Origin: Gracilimonas sp.
GTDB taxonomy: Bacteria > Bacteroidota > Rhodothermia > Balneolales > Balneolaceae
Direction: 5' to 3'
DNA length: 64,000 nucleotides
Assembly: GCF_017641085.1 (NCBI RefSeq)
Contig: NZ_JAEPPI010000002.1
Span: 744,001-808,000 of the forward strand
Below, in pieces: positions 8,024-17,600 of this stretch (position 1 is the stretch's first letter; each line of letters opens with the position of its first letter). The translations under genes were made by a program, and so were the position numbers. Under the pieces are notes generated by a model. It had not been told where the DNA came from, did not search any database, and was given only the letters and a program-made list of their open reading frames with translations.

Positions 8024-8890
8024 TTGAAAGGCTCAATACATATAAAATTTTGGGGTGTCCGAGGTTCTACACCTTGCGCTAATAGTGAAAACATGCGTTA
8101 TGGGGGTAACACAACGTGTGTGCAAATTCAGATCAAAGGTGATGACGAGCTGCTGATTTTAGATTCCGGAACCGGATTTCGAAACCTCGGAAACGAGCTT
8201 CAGGGTCGGGGATCTTCGCTTCGCGGACGGGTATTTATAACACACCCCCACTGGGATCATCTGCAAGGTTTTCCTTTCTTTAAACCGTTTTATAACGGGG
8301 ATAACTGGTTTCGGATTTACCTGCCGCCACAAGGTGAAATTGGATGTAAAGAAATTTTGCAAGGCCATATGTCCAGCACCTTTTTCCCGGTATCCATAGA
8401 TATGCTGGAGGCCGATTTAGATTGTGAAACCTTTCAGCCCGGAAAAAGAGATTTTGACGGATACTCGGTTGAGTATATGTGGGCAACTCATACGGTTCCA
8501 ACAGCTATGTATAAGATCAGGGTTAAGGACAGAACCATCATCTTTGCTCCTGATAATGAATTGATGGACGACGATACCGATAAAAGCCGGCAATTCAGAG
8601 AAGAGTTTAAAGAATTCATTCGCGGAGCGGATGTGCTTATCCACGATGCCCAGTATTCGAAAAAACTTTATAAGCAGCGCGTTGGCTGGGGGCACTCCTC
8701 GTGGGAAACCGTTACGGAACTGGCTAAGGAAGTAAATGTTAAAAGACTATTTTTAACGCACCATGACCCGGATAACAGTGATGACGTTCTGGGAAAAAGA
8801 GAAGAGTTGATTCAGGACCTATACGGGTCTTCTTTTGAAAGGGTATGTCTGGCTAAAGAAGGGCAGGAAATTACCCTGCCCTCCGGTTAA
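8024..8890 (+). CDS. Metallo-beta-lactamase fold hydrolase
   Basis: This 288-residue cytoplasmic enzyme has the di-zinc metallo-beta-lactamase fold, of the subgroup that starts FWGVRGSTP and resembles cyclic-nucleotide phosphodiesterase/RNase Z-like proteins. The metal motif HxHxDH is visible as H74, H76, D78 and H79. Further ligands are likely in ATHTVPTAMYK, the D of IFAPDNE and the H of LTHHDP. The start is TTG 8024 with AGCAGAGG upstream; the ATG codons inside are past the conserved first strand. The substrate is unknown; phosphodiester hydrolysis is the family-based guess. It is convergent with the outer-membrane protein gene. Confidence 0.85.
   Translation: MKGSIHIKFWGVRGSTPCANSENMRYGGNTTCVQIQIKGDDELLILDSGTGFRNLGNELQGRGSSLRGRVFITHPHWDHLQGFPFFKPFYNGDNWFRIYLPPQGEIGCKEILQGHMSSTFFPVSIDMLEADLDCETFQPGKRDFDGYSVEYMWATHTVPTAMYKIRVKDRTIIFAPDNELMDDDTDKSRQFREEFKEFIRGADVLIHDAQYSKKLYKQRVGWGHSSWETVTELAKEVNVKRLFLTHHDPDNSDDVLGKREELIQDLYGSSFERVCLAKEGQEITLPSG
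8861..8885 (-). terminator. Possible minus-strand terminator inside the end of the hydrolase gene
   Basis: gggcagg (8861-8867) pairs perfectly with cctgccc (8875-8881). Read on the minus strand the hairpin is followed by a moderately T-rich stretch, so it could end the 8920-9396 transcript. The T-run is weak and the hairpin could also be chance. Confidence 0.3.
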
Positions 8891-8919
8891 GCCAGTTGAA
8901 ATTTAAGATAAGCTACTCG

Positions 8920-9396
8920 TTAGAAGTAATAGCGGATACCGATGGCTCCGTTAGCATCAAAATCGGTGCTGGGAGCTAAATCCAGAATAGGAACCGCTTC
9001 AACAAATAAGTCAATAGGCGCATCTTCGACCAGGTAATTCAGTCCCAGGGGAACGCGAATACCAATGGCAGCTTCATCTGCTAAAACCAGTCGGGCACCT
9101 ACTCCATAATAAAAAGCCAATCTGCCCTGATCTACACCGCTTAGCCAGGAATGCTGCAGGTAGTCACTGTGCAGGTGAATGGCATCATACCGGCCAAAAG
9201 ACCAGGCAGCACCAAAGCCAAAAGCAGACTTGGAATTGTTCCACGCCTTAATGGAGATACCGGTCGGTTCTCCCAGCATTACACCCAGCCCGAGATTTCC
9301 GCCTTCACCGTTTGCTTGGGCCTGGGCAGTGTTTGGCAGAGTAATAGCTACTCCGAAAATTATAGTTAGGATAGAAAGTAGTTTCTTAATGTTCAT
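8920..9396 (-). CDS. Small outer-membrane beta-barrel protein
   Basis: The protein is about 158 residues. A signal peptide (KKLLSILTIIFG, cleavage near AQAQA) leads into alternating amphipathic strands rich in G, Y and F that end IGIRYYF, with a terminal aromatic residue as in outer-membrane barrels. The barrel is probably 8-stranded. No specific family function is recognised. ATG 9396 is chosen because it begins the signal peptide. The frame stays open upstream to 9477, and a strong Shine-Dalgarno-like TAAGGAGG sits too far upstream (9421-9430) for this ATG. The gene is convergent with the hydrolase and divergent from the arsenosugar cluster. Confidence 0.75.
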   Translation of the reverse strand: MNIKKLLSILTIIFGVAITLPNTAQAQANGEGGNLGLGVMLGEPTGISIKAWNNSKSAFGFGAAWSFGRYDAIHLHSDYLQHSWLSGVDQGRLAFYYGVGARLVLADEAAIGIRVPLGLNYLVEDAPIDLFVEAVPILDLAPSTDFDANGAIGIRYYF

Positions 9397-9488
9397 ATTT
9401 GGTTGATTATTTATGTTTACTACCTCCTTAAATACAAAATAGGGCGAAATTGTTTCAATTTTAGCATGATAAATCATTTCTTAGGGTC

Positions 9489-9558
9489 GATTCAGTCAAA
9501 TCAATCTTCATATCTATTTATTTCGTAAGAATAACTAAGCTGATTCACTCAAATCAAT
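9489..9558. repeat. Direct repeat pair upstream of the arsenosugar cluster
   Basis: gattcagtcaaatcaat at 9489-9505 recurs as gattcactcaaatcaat at 9542-9558, with one mismatch in 17 and a repeat distance of 53 bp, close to five helical turns. The second copy lies 24 bp before the ATG at 9582. This could be a regulator site or a short duplication. Confidence 0.45.
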
Positions 9559-9581
9559 ACTATTAAAAAAATCAATGCATT

Positions 9582-9917
9582 ATGGACAATCCTTATTACA
9601 AAGCAGAAGACCTGAAAAAGTTTGGCGATATCACAGAATTCCAGGAAAAACTGGGGAATAAATTTTTTGAATACTACGGTGAGGTTTTTGAAGAAGGCGC
9701 CCTGTCAAAAAGAGAAAAAGCCCTGATTGCACTTGCCGTTGCCCACACGGTTCAATGCCCATATTGCATTGATGCCTACACTACCGACAGCCTCGAAAAA
9801 GGGGCCAGTGAAGAGCAGATGATGGAAGCCGTACACGTTGCGGCAGCCATTCGCGGTGGTTCATCGCTCGTACATGGCGTGCAAATGATGAATAAGGTGA
9901 AAGACCTTTCCATGTAA
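9582..9917 (+). CDS. Arsenosugar biosynthesis-associated AhpD/CMD-like protein
   Basis: This 111-residue carboxymuconolactone decarboxylase/AhpD-fold protein belongs to the small 'peroxidase-like' group that travels with ArsS-type radical SAM enzymes. The redox motif is C59-P-Y-C62 in VQCPYCIDAYT. The catalytic His that follows this motif in classical AhpD is a Tyr here. An alanine-rich helix with AAAIRGGSSLVHG follows. Some relatives carry a C-terminal selenocysteine or cysteine extension; this one stops at DLSM and lacks it. The gene is 83 bp ahead of arsS. A role in redox handling of arsenic or a sulfur/selenium intermediate is family inference only. Confidence 0.8.
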   Translation: MDNPYYKAEDLKKFGDITEFQEKLGNKFFEYYGEVFEEGALSKREKALIALAVAHTVQCPYCIDAYTTDSLEKGASEEQMMEAVHVAAAIRGGSSLVHGVQMMNKVKDLSM

Positions 9918-10000
9918 TTTTATTTAGCAGAGTTAGAATGATTCAGCCCTATTTCCTCCGGGCTGATGACTCATATTATATTATAACAGAAGGAAGTTTT

Positions 10001-11047
10001 ATGAAAAGCTTATTGGCAGAATCTCATGAGTTGGCCAAGCCCAGCGTTCAACTCGATATCATTAACAATCACAACGAAAAGATTAAATCCCTGCCGAAGT
10101 TCAGGGATAAAATTGATCCGATTGGATTATTCCCGCTGAAACCTACAGGGATCGATATTTTTCAGATGAATGTGGGCTACATGTGTAACATGACCTGCAA
10201 GCATTGCCATGTGGATGCCGGTCCCGATCGGCAGGAAATCATGACGAAGGAGACCTTTGAGCATTGTCTTGAAGCGCTGAAGGGAACCGACATTGATACG
10301 GTGGACCTGACCGGAGGAGCTCCCGAAATGAACCCGCATTTCCGGTGGTTTGTGGAGGAAGTTTCAAAGCTAGGGAAACATGTTATTGTAAGATCAAATC
10401 TTACCATCCTCACTACCAATAAATTCAGCGACCTCCCCGAGTTTTTTAAGAAGCATGGTGTGGAAGTCACCTGTTCGCTCCCTTTCTACAGTAAATCACG
10501 AACTGATCGCCAGCGGGGAGAAGGCACGTACGATAAGTCTATCAAAGCGTTGAAAAGGCTGAATGAAATCGGTTATGGAGACGAAAATACCGGGTTAATG
10601 TTGAACCTGGTTTATAATCCGGTGGGGGCTTTTTTGCCGGGAGATCAGGAAGAAATTAAACAGGAGTTTAAGAAAGAGCTTAAGAGAAAGCATGACATCG
10701 TATTCAATGACCTTTTTACGATTACCAATTTACCCATCAGCCGATTCCTCAATTTTCTGCTGATGTCAGGTAACCTGGAAGAGTACATGGAAAAGCTGAT
10801 TGAGTCATTCAATCCGGCAGCTGCAGCCGGGGTGATGTGCCGCAATACCATTTCCATTGGCTGGGACGGCCGCCTGTTTGATTGCGATTTCAACCAAATG
10901 CTTGATATGGAAACCCATGAAGACAGTGTTCAACACATCAAAGACTTTGATCTTGAATCGTTAAATAACAGGGAAATTAAGATCAACCAGCACTGTTTTG
11001 GATGCACAGCCGGAGCAGGCAGCAGTTGTGGGGGCGCGACTACTTGA
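10001..11047 (+). CDS. arsS: Arsenosugar biosynthesis radical SAM protein ArsS
   Basis: ArsS is a radical S-adenosylmethionine enzyme that links the S-adenosylmethionine-derived 5'-deoxyadenosyl group to methylated arsenic, an early arsenosugar step. The CxxxCxxC cluster motif is C62, C66, C69 (MCNMTCKHC). The signature HCHVDAGPDR, VDLTGGAPEMNPHFRWFVEE and VIVRSNLTIL blocks follow. The C-terminus is Cys-rich, ending HCFGCTAGAGSSCGG; homologues may carry selenocysteine here, but this one has Cys. ATG 10001 is preferred over the open frame from 9938 because AGGAAG precedes it and the family starts MKSLL. The stop overlaps a TTG of the next frame. Confidence 0.9.
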   Translation: MKSLLAESHELAKPSVQLDIINNHNEKIKSLPKFRDKIDPIGLFPLKPTGIDIFQMNVGYMCNMTCKHCHVDAGPDRQEIMTKETFEHCLEALKGTDIDTVDLTGGAPEMNPHFRWFVEEVSKLGKHVIVRSNLTILTTNKFSDLPEFFKKHGVEVTCSLPFYSKSRTDRQRGEGTYDKSIKALKRLNEIGYGDENTGLMLNLVYNPVGAFLPGDQEEIKQEFKKELKRKHDIVFNDLFTITNLPISRFLNFLLMSGNLEEYMEKLIESFNPAAAAGVMCRNTISIGWDGRLFDCDFNQMLDMETHEDSVQHIKDFDLESLNNREIKINQHCFGCTAGAGSSCGGATT

Positions 11048-11064
11048 ACACCCATCAAGGAACA

Positions 11065-11679
11065 TTGAACAAGGAAGGAAGAACGAGGGAAAAGCTGATC
11101 ATCTTCGTGAAGAACGAGGAGGCCGGGAAAACAAAAACCCGGCTGGCAGCTACAATCGGAGATGAGAAGGCACTTAAGGTATATCAGAAATTGTTAGGCT
11201 GGACCTTTGAGCAAACCCGTAATTTAGAAGTGGCCAAAGAAGTATGGTATTCCCGGTTCATCGCGGAAAAGGACATTTGGGAAGGCGGTGATTTTAAAAA
11301 GCAGCTTCAGTCAGGGGAAAACCTGGGAAAGAGGATGTCGAATGCTTTTCAGGAATCTTTTTTAAAAGAGTCTTTCCAAAAAGTGGTAATCATTGGCAGT
11401 GATTGTGCAGAGCTTACTTCTGACATTATTCAGCAGGCTTTTCAGGAGCTGGAAAAACATGAATTTGTAATCGGACCGGCTGAGGATGGAGGGTATTATC
11501 TGTTAGGCATGCGAAGCTACCACCCGGAAGTTTTTGAAGAAATCGAATGGAGTACGGGCTCTGTATTTCAGAAAACAGTTGAAAAAATTCGGGATATTGG
11601 GTCAAATCACACCACGCTGAAAGAATTAAACGATGTAGATACCATCGAAGACTGGAATAGAGTTAAGTCCGGTTTGTAA
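11065..11679 (+). CDS. rSAM/selenodomain-associated transferase 1 (TIGR04282-type nucleotidyl/glycosyltransferase)
   Basis: This 204-residue protein of the GT-A-like nucleotidyl/glycosyltransferase fold is typical of arsenosugar clusters. The N-terminal nucleotide-binding strand is LIIFVKNEEAGKTKTRLAA. The metal/substrate loop is IIGSDCAEL and the GPAEDGGYYLLG block is diagnostic. The frame is open from ATG 11002 inside arsS. I prefer TTG 11065 (AAGGAA 4-9 bases upstream), which leaves a short tail before the first strand as in relatives. The first codons derive from an aacattgaacaaggaagga-type repeated sequence, so the exact start is uncertain. It is predicted to add a sugar-related group in arsenosugar assembly. 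Confidence 0.85.
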   Translation: MNKEGRTREKLIIFVKNEEAGKTKTRLAATIGDEKALKVYQKLLGWTFEQTRNLEVAKEVWYSRFIAEKDIWEGGDFKKQLQSGENLGKRMSNAFQESFLKESFQKVVIIGSDCAELTSDIIQQAFQELEKHEFVIGPAEDGGYYLLGMRSYHPEVFEEIEWSTGSVFQKTVEKIRDIGSNHTTLKELNDVDTIEDWNRVKSGL

Positions 11680-11708
11680 GTATCCGGTCCAAAAAGAGTA
11701 TAGAGTAA

Positions 11709-12404
11709 ATGATCAGCATTATTATTCCGGCTTATAATGAAGAGGCCAAGATTGGCGAGCTGCTTTCTTTTTTGAGGAAACACAGTGAGGGGCAGGAGGC
11801 GGAAATTCTTGTGGTTGATGGAGGCAGTTCGGACAATACAGTTAAAGTGGCAGTAAAAAAGGGAGCGAAAGTAGTGAGAAGCCCCTTAAGAGGCCGGGCA
11901 AATCAAATGAATTTTGGGGCTGAAAAGGCCCGGGGGGAATGGCTTTATTTCCTTCATGCCGACACTACACCACCTCCGACATTTATTGCCGATATCACAA
12001 AAAAAATACAAGCCGGATTTGATTGCGGTTGCTTCCGCCTGGCCTTTGATGACCACCATCCGGCGCTGAGAATTTACAGTTGGTTTACCCGTTTCGACCT
12101 CAACTTTTTCAGGTTTGGCGATCAGAGTTTGTTTGTCAGAAAAGCGCTTTTCTCAAGAATAGGAGGGTTTGATCATAAATTGCTGGTTATGGAAGATCAG
12201 GAGATCGTGAGCCGGCTTAAAAGTCGCGCACAATTTGTGATCATTAAAAAGACGGTTGTTACCTCGGCAAGGAAATATCAACGGTTTGGGGTTTTCAGAT
12301 TACAGTTCATTTTTGCTATTATAGTGGTCCTCTTTTATTTGAAGGTTAGCCAAGAGGTAATAGCACACTTTTATAAATCGTTTATGATGGGCTCGTCATA
12401 TTAA
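11709..12404 (+). CDS. rSAM/selenodomain-associated transferase 2 (TIGR04283-type family 2 glycosyltransferase)
   Basis: This 231-residue family 2 glycosyltransferase starts ISIIIPAYNEEAKIGELL, with VVDGGSSDNT for nucleotide binding and a metal-binding LHADTTPP loop. The later FGDQSLFVRK and MEDQEI(V) blocks supply the catalytic base region. A hydrophobic helix near the C-terminus (FIFAIIVVLFYLKV) suggests membrane association. It lies 29 bp after transferase 1 and ends the cluster. By family association it works after ArsS in making an arsenosugar or arsenolipid; the sugar is unknown. Confidence 0.87.
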   Translation: MISIIIPAYNEEAKIGELLSFLRKHSEGQEAEILVVDGGSSDNTVKVAVKKGAKVVRSPLRGRANQMNFGAEKARGEWLYFLHADTTPPPTFIADITKKIQAGFDCGCFRLAFDDHHPALRIYSWFTRFDLNFFRFGDQSLFVRKALFSRIGGFDHKLLVMEDQEIVSRLKSRAQFVIIKKTVVTSARKYQRFGVFRLQFIFAIIVVLFYLKVSQEVIAHFYKSFMMGSSY

Positions 12405-12494
12405 GTTAGTGTTAAGAGGTAGGGTAATCACAGAGGTTGGCCCCCATTATCGCTATATTTACCGGCCCCAAATAAAACCCCGTTAGTAATCTAT

Positions 12495-14630
12495 ATGAGA
12501 ATTATCCGAGCAGGATTAACCGCTTTTTTCCTAACTTTATTTGCCGCAAATCTTTACGCGCAGGCATCATTCGAAAGAGCCGAAACCAATGTTGGGACTA
12601 TCGGCCTGTCTATCACAAATTACGGAACCATTGGAAAGCCGGATGTGCGCAACAACCCTGAAGGAGGCTTCAGTATGCGCTACCCAAGCGACTCCCAAAT
12701 TGAGCATTTGTTTGAAGCGGGGATTTGGATAGGGGCGCTGTACAATAACTCTCAATTGCGGGTTTCCACTTCTTCTATAACCACATCAGGTGGCTATTCG
12801 AGGGGTGGTGCCGGTTTTGAGTTTACAGCTGATAATATCATTCTGAGAAGAAGCAGCAACCCGAATGATGAGTTTTTCTCTGCTCAATCTGTTGGGGAGC
12901 AGGATATTATCACTGAATTTTCAGATCGGCGCAGAGATATTCAGGGAACACCTATAAGCGGGCATGATACCCCTCTTTACGCTGATGTCAGGTTAGAGAG
13001 CTATAACTGGGGTTTCCCGTTTACAGAGAATTTCTCCATTCTTAAATATGAGATTACCAATAACAGCGATCAGTATGCCGGTGCTGCGACCTGGGACAGT
13101 GTATTTGTTGGGATGTATGCTGATTTAGTAGTTCGGGATATTACGACCAATGAAACAGGTGGAGCATTCTTCAATAAAAACGGAATAGGGTATATGGACT
13201 CTCTATATACTACCTATGCTTTTGATGCAGGGTCTCCTGCAGGCGAACCTGCAATTAACACATATGGTGCAATCTCATTAATTGGGGCTGAATATCGCAA
13301 TCAGTTTTATCATCCCAAAAATTCAGAATACTTACAGCAGCAGGGATTTAACGTGCCACAGGTAGGGCCAAGTTATTGGTTGTTTAGTGCAGGAACAGGT
13401 GTGTTTGATTCCCCTTCGAATGACATAGATCGATACACCAGAATGGCCGAGCAGTTTCCAATTGATTCTACAAATGCCCAAGGTGAAACATACCGAGAAG
13501 CTTTAAGGACGGACGGTCAGGATGCTGCGGGTAATTACATATCATTTCTTTCAATGGGGCCATTTCCGGTAGTTGAGCCCGGAGAAACCATAACGGTTTA
13601 CTTTGTTTACTCAGCGGCCAGAAAGCCGGAGGAATTTCAGGGGACTATACAGAGCATTAAAGAAATTGATACCGAAGATTCGCGTGCCATCTTAACTCAG
13701 ACTATTAATTCTGCAAACAGAGTTTTTCAGGGAGAAGATGTGAACGACAATGGGGTTCTGGATCCGGGTGAGGATACAGATGGAGATGGTCAGCTTACCC
13801 GGTATTTATTCCCCACCCCACCAGACAATCCCAAAGTTCGTATTCAGCTGGAGGAAGGCAAGGCTTCTATTTATTGGGACAGAACAGCCGAGTTTTCAGT
13901 GGACCGGGTATCCGGGGAGATGGACTTTGAAGGATATAGAATTTATAGCTCTCAGCTTGGAGATGGACCGGGTGTAGACCCTAAGTTAATTCGAGAATTT
14001 GACAAACCTGCAAACCAGATTGCCTTTGATACGGGTTTTGAAGAAGTAGAGCTTGACGAACCGGTTACATTTGAGGGTGATACCTCTGAATACTGGTATC
14101 GATATGAGCTGGATGGACTACTAAGTGGATGGCAATACGAGATTTCAGTAACAGCTTTTGATGGCGGTAGTGAGACTTTCGATATAGGGAGTCTTGAAAG
14201 CTCGACAAGTTCAAACTCGGTTAGGATTTTTCCCGGAACACCTGTGAACGAAAATTTTGGTAGTAATGCCAAGGAGTATAAAGTAGGGGTGTATCCAAAC
14301 CCCTATCGCATTAAAGCTGCCTGGGACGGATCCAATGAAAATACAAGAAAACTTTATTTCTATAATTTACCAGCAAGAGCAGAAGTGCGTGTTTATACCG
14401 TAGCCGGAGATATTGTTGCTGAATTGGAACATAACTCGGCTACATACAATGGTGATATATCTTGGTTCGATAATTTTAGTGACGACCCAAGAGTAATGGC
14501 CGGGGGAGAGCATGCGTGGGATTTACAGTCCGATGCTAATCAAATCTTATCAACGGGTTTATACCTGTTTTCCGTTAAGGATTTGGATTCAGGAGAAGTA
14601 CAAACGGGTAAGCTACTTATTATCAAATAA
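12495..14630 (+). CDS. Large secreted protein with T9SS type A sorting domain
   Basis: This 711-residue protein is predicted to be exported by Sec and then across the outer membrane by type IX secretion. A signal peptide (about 1-23, ending ANLYAQA) is followed by long beta-rich sequence without a recognised catalytic family. A calcium-loop-like stretch VNDNGVLDPGEDTDGDG lies near residue 420. A fibronectin-like region comes before the C-terminal sorting domain, which begins VGVYPNPYR and ends TGKLLIIK. It is the first gene of a six-gene operon; the next ATG is 21 bp downstream. Function is unknown; a cell-surface or released adhesin/binding protein is likely. Confidence 0.82.
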   Translation: MRIIRAGLTAFFLTLFAANLYAQASFERAETNVGTIGLSITNYGTIGKPDVRNNPEGGFSMRYPSDSQIEHLFEAGIWIGALYNNSQLRVSTSSITTSGGYSRGGAGFEFTADNIILRRSSNPNDEFFSAQSVGEQDIITEFSDRRRDIQGTPISGHDTPLYADVRLESYNWGFPFTENFSILKYEITNNSDQYAGAATWDSVFVGMYADLVVRDITTNETGGAFFNKNGIGYMDSLYTTYAFDAGSPAGEPAINTYGAISLIGAEYRNQFYHPKNSEYLQQQGFNVPQVGPSYWLFSAGTGVFDSPSNDIDRYTRMAEQFPIDSTNAQGETYREALRTDGQDAAGNYISFLSMGPFPVVEPGETITVYFVYSAARKPEEFQGTIQSIKEIDTEDSRAILTQTINSANRVFQGEDVNDNGVLDPGEDTDGDGQLTRYLFPTPPDNPKVRIQLEEGKASIYWDRTAEFSVDRVSGEMDFEGYRIYSSQLGDGPGVDPKLIREFDKPANQIAFDTGFEEVELDEPVTFEGDTSEYWYRYELDGLLSGWQYEISVTAFDGGSETFDIGSLESSTSSNSVRIFPGTPVNENFGSNAKEYKVGVYPNPYRIKAAWDGSNENTRKLYFYNLPARAEVRVYTVAGDIVAELEHNSATYNGDISWFDNFSDDPRVMAGGEHAWDLQSDANQILSTGLYLFSVKDLDSGEVQTGKLLIIK

Positions 14631-14651
14631 TCAAAAGACAGAGGATCAACT

Positions 14652-17600
14652 ATGATTAATGCTACAAAAATAGGAGTGAAAGGTGCAGCCTTGTTTGTGC
14701 TGACTTTTCTCTTCAGTTATGGTGCAGCTTATGCACAGAGCAACTTGTTTTTCTCGGAGTACATTGAAGGCTCGAGTAATAACAAAGCGTGGGAGATTTA
14801 CAACCCAAACAGTACCCCCGTAAATCTTGACAACTATCAAATTGCGCAATCTTCAAATGGAGACGGGTGGGAATTCTACCATACATTTCCAAATGGAGCC
14901 TCAATTCCAGGTTATGGTACGTATGTAATTACTACCGACCAAGTGAGTTCATCTTTATTCAATGCCGATTTTGCAGATGAGGTGCTTGGCTGGCCAAGTG
15001 TTACACATCACAATGGGAATGATGCAAGGGCACTTATTCATATATCAGGAACGGATACTACTTTTTTAGATGTATTTGGAGATCCAAACTCTGATGCTGA
15101 TTGGGCAGTTGGAGATTCTGCTGAGGCTACTAAAGATCATACTTTAGTTCGAAAGCCTAATGTTTCAACCGGAAATACTACTGCTCTTGGTTCTTTTGGA
15201 ACTGATGACGCTTCTTCAGAATGGATAGTTTATCCTCAAAATGATTTTGGTGGCTTAGGTGCACATAGAGAATATGGTACCCCGATTACTATTCGTGATC
15301 TTAACACCTATCAGAATGTGCCTGAGTTTTCAGAAGCGGCTATTGAAGACCACCCGCTTGCGGATAGTACAGTAACTTTAACGGTTGTTATTACCTCTTA
15401 TCCGAAAAGTTCAGGATTATCTAACCCGGATGATACCAACGATGACGGTACCATTGATGAAATCTCACGAATTCATGTATTTGTTACAGATACCAATGCA
15501 GCAAGCATGGGTCGCCAGGGTATGTCTATTCAGCTTGTTGAGTCTGATTACTCACTTCTTGATGGGTTCACCCGTGGAGATGTTGTAACCCTGGATGCAG
15601 TATTAGGCTTCTTTGGTGGAACTTCTCAGGTTGCCGTTGAGTCAGTGAACAGGCTTGGTAACGTAAATCAGGAATTCCCTGAATATGCAAGTCTACTTGA
15701 CCCATGGGAAGTTGATCTGACTGATATAAACAGTTTTGAAGATGGCGAGCTATCGATGAATTTTCAGAACTACAATGTATATAACGGAGCCTATGTTAAA
15801 ATCAATTCTGCTACGGTAAGTAACGTAGCGCAGGGCAACCGTGTAGACTGGGCTATCAATAAAGACGGTTCCAGAATTTATGTGTATGATACATCTCTGA
15901 GATACCGAAATGATCATGCCATTGGTGCTGAAGGATATCTGCCATCCTATAACGCTCGTAGAATAGATCCTAACCAGGACGGACCATTTGAAGCACCTGC
16001 TTCCGGAGCAAATGTAGATATAAGTGGTTTTGTAAACTACGTTGGTGATGACCCTGATGGTCTGGTTCCGAGTGGAAACGGTGCATTCAGCATCAACCCA
16101 TTTGAAGACGGTGTTGTTTGGCTGAACGGTGTCCGAAACGTTGATGGACAGGACGGATTTGAGTGGCCTAATGACCTTGTGGTTAACGGACTGCCTCCGG
16201 TAATTTCGAATGTGTCACTTTCAGACTCTACGATCACTTCAAGTGATGCGGTTACTGTAACCGCAAGTGCCGAAGCTGTTGATGGAGCTACATTGACTGG
16301 TGTAAGTTTAATCTACACATCTCCTGATACTACGGATACGCTGACAATGTCAAACACAAGTGGTAATGAGTTTTCAGCTACACTGCCAACATTTGATAAC
16401 TTCACACCCGTATCTTTCTACATCGAAGCATCGGATGACAACGGGTTGACTGGTAGAGCTCCTTTCTCTGGAGGTTTCAGTTTCTTCGTTGCTGATGATC
16501 CGATTTCATCGATTTCAGTGCTACAGGAAACAGGAGATGGACAACCAGGCTCAAGTCCTTTATTAGGAGCGGGTGCTATTCCTGTAAATATCACGGCCAC
16601 AGTTGTTTCTAGTGCCGGCGAAAGTGGTTTCATTACCATTCAGGATGCTGCCGCCGCATGGTCTGGTATTTATGTAGAAGAAGACAGCGAAACCGAAAGC
16701 CTGAATATTGGAGATGAAATTAATGTTACTGAACTGACCATCTCTGAGGAGTTTGGCGTTACCTTTGCTACGCTTGACGAATTTACAGTAGCATCTTCTG
16801 GGAATTCTGTAGCAAGTTTAGCGGTAGAGCTTATTACTCAGGACATCACAGGATCTACTACTGCGTATGAAGAATACGAAGGTGTTTACCTGAAATTTAA
16901 CGACGTAAAAGTGACTACCAACCAGGCCGATGGTTCCAGCGATTTCGGTGAGTGGGAATTTGGTTCTACTCAAGGTGGTGGTGCTGCAGATACACTGGAG
17001 GCCGGAGACGGACTACGTGTAGATGATGCATTCACAATCAATTATGGTTCTGACTTAAACGATCATGTTAAAGTTGGTGCTCAAATGCAGTCACTGTCAG
17101 GTGTTCTTTATTATTCTTTCGGTAATCCGAAAATGATTTTGAGAACCCTCGATGATGTTGTGGCTGATGACTGGACGCTGCCAGATACCGGTTTTGATCT
17201 GGAAACACCGGCTGATGAAGCCACTGTTGAAGTAACCGGTGATATTACCGTTGAGTGGGAAGCTACATCAGACTTTGACGGCAACGATATAACTTACGAA
17301 TGGGTGCTATACTCAGCCGATACGGCTAACGTTGTTGCATCAGTGCCATCAAATGACGATTCAACGGCTTCTGCCGTAACTCTGACCTACGAAACCGTAG
17401 ATGGCTTATTAGCTTCAGCAGGCCTAGAAGTAGGCGATAGCGAAGACTTCGTATGGACTGTTCGAGTAAGCGACGGTGTGGATACTGTAGCTGCTGCTGA
17501 AGATTATGATGTAGAAACAAATACATTCTCTACATTGTACTACAGCTTGACTTTGCAACGAGCTATGGAAACATCCGGTGAAGTTGAAACAGGCTTGCCT

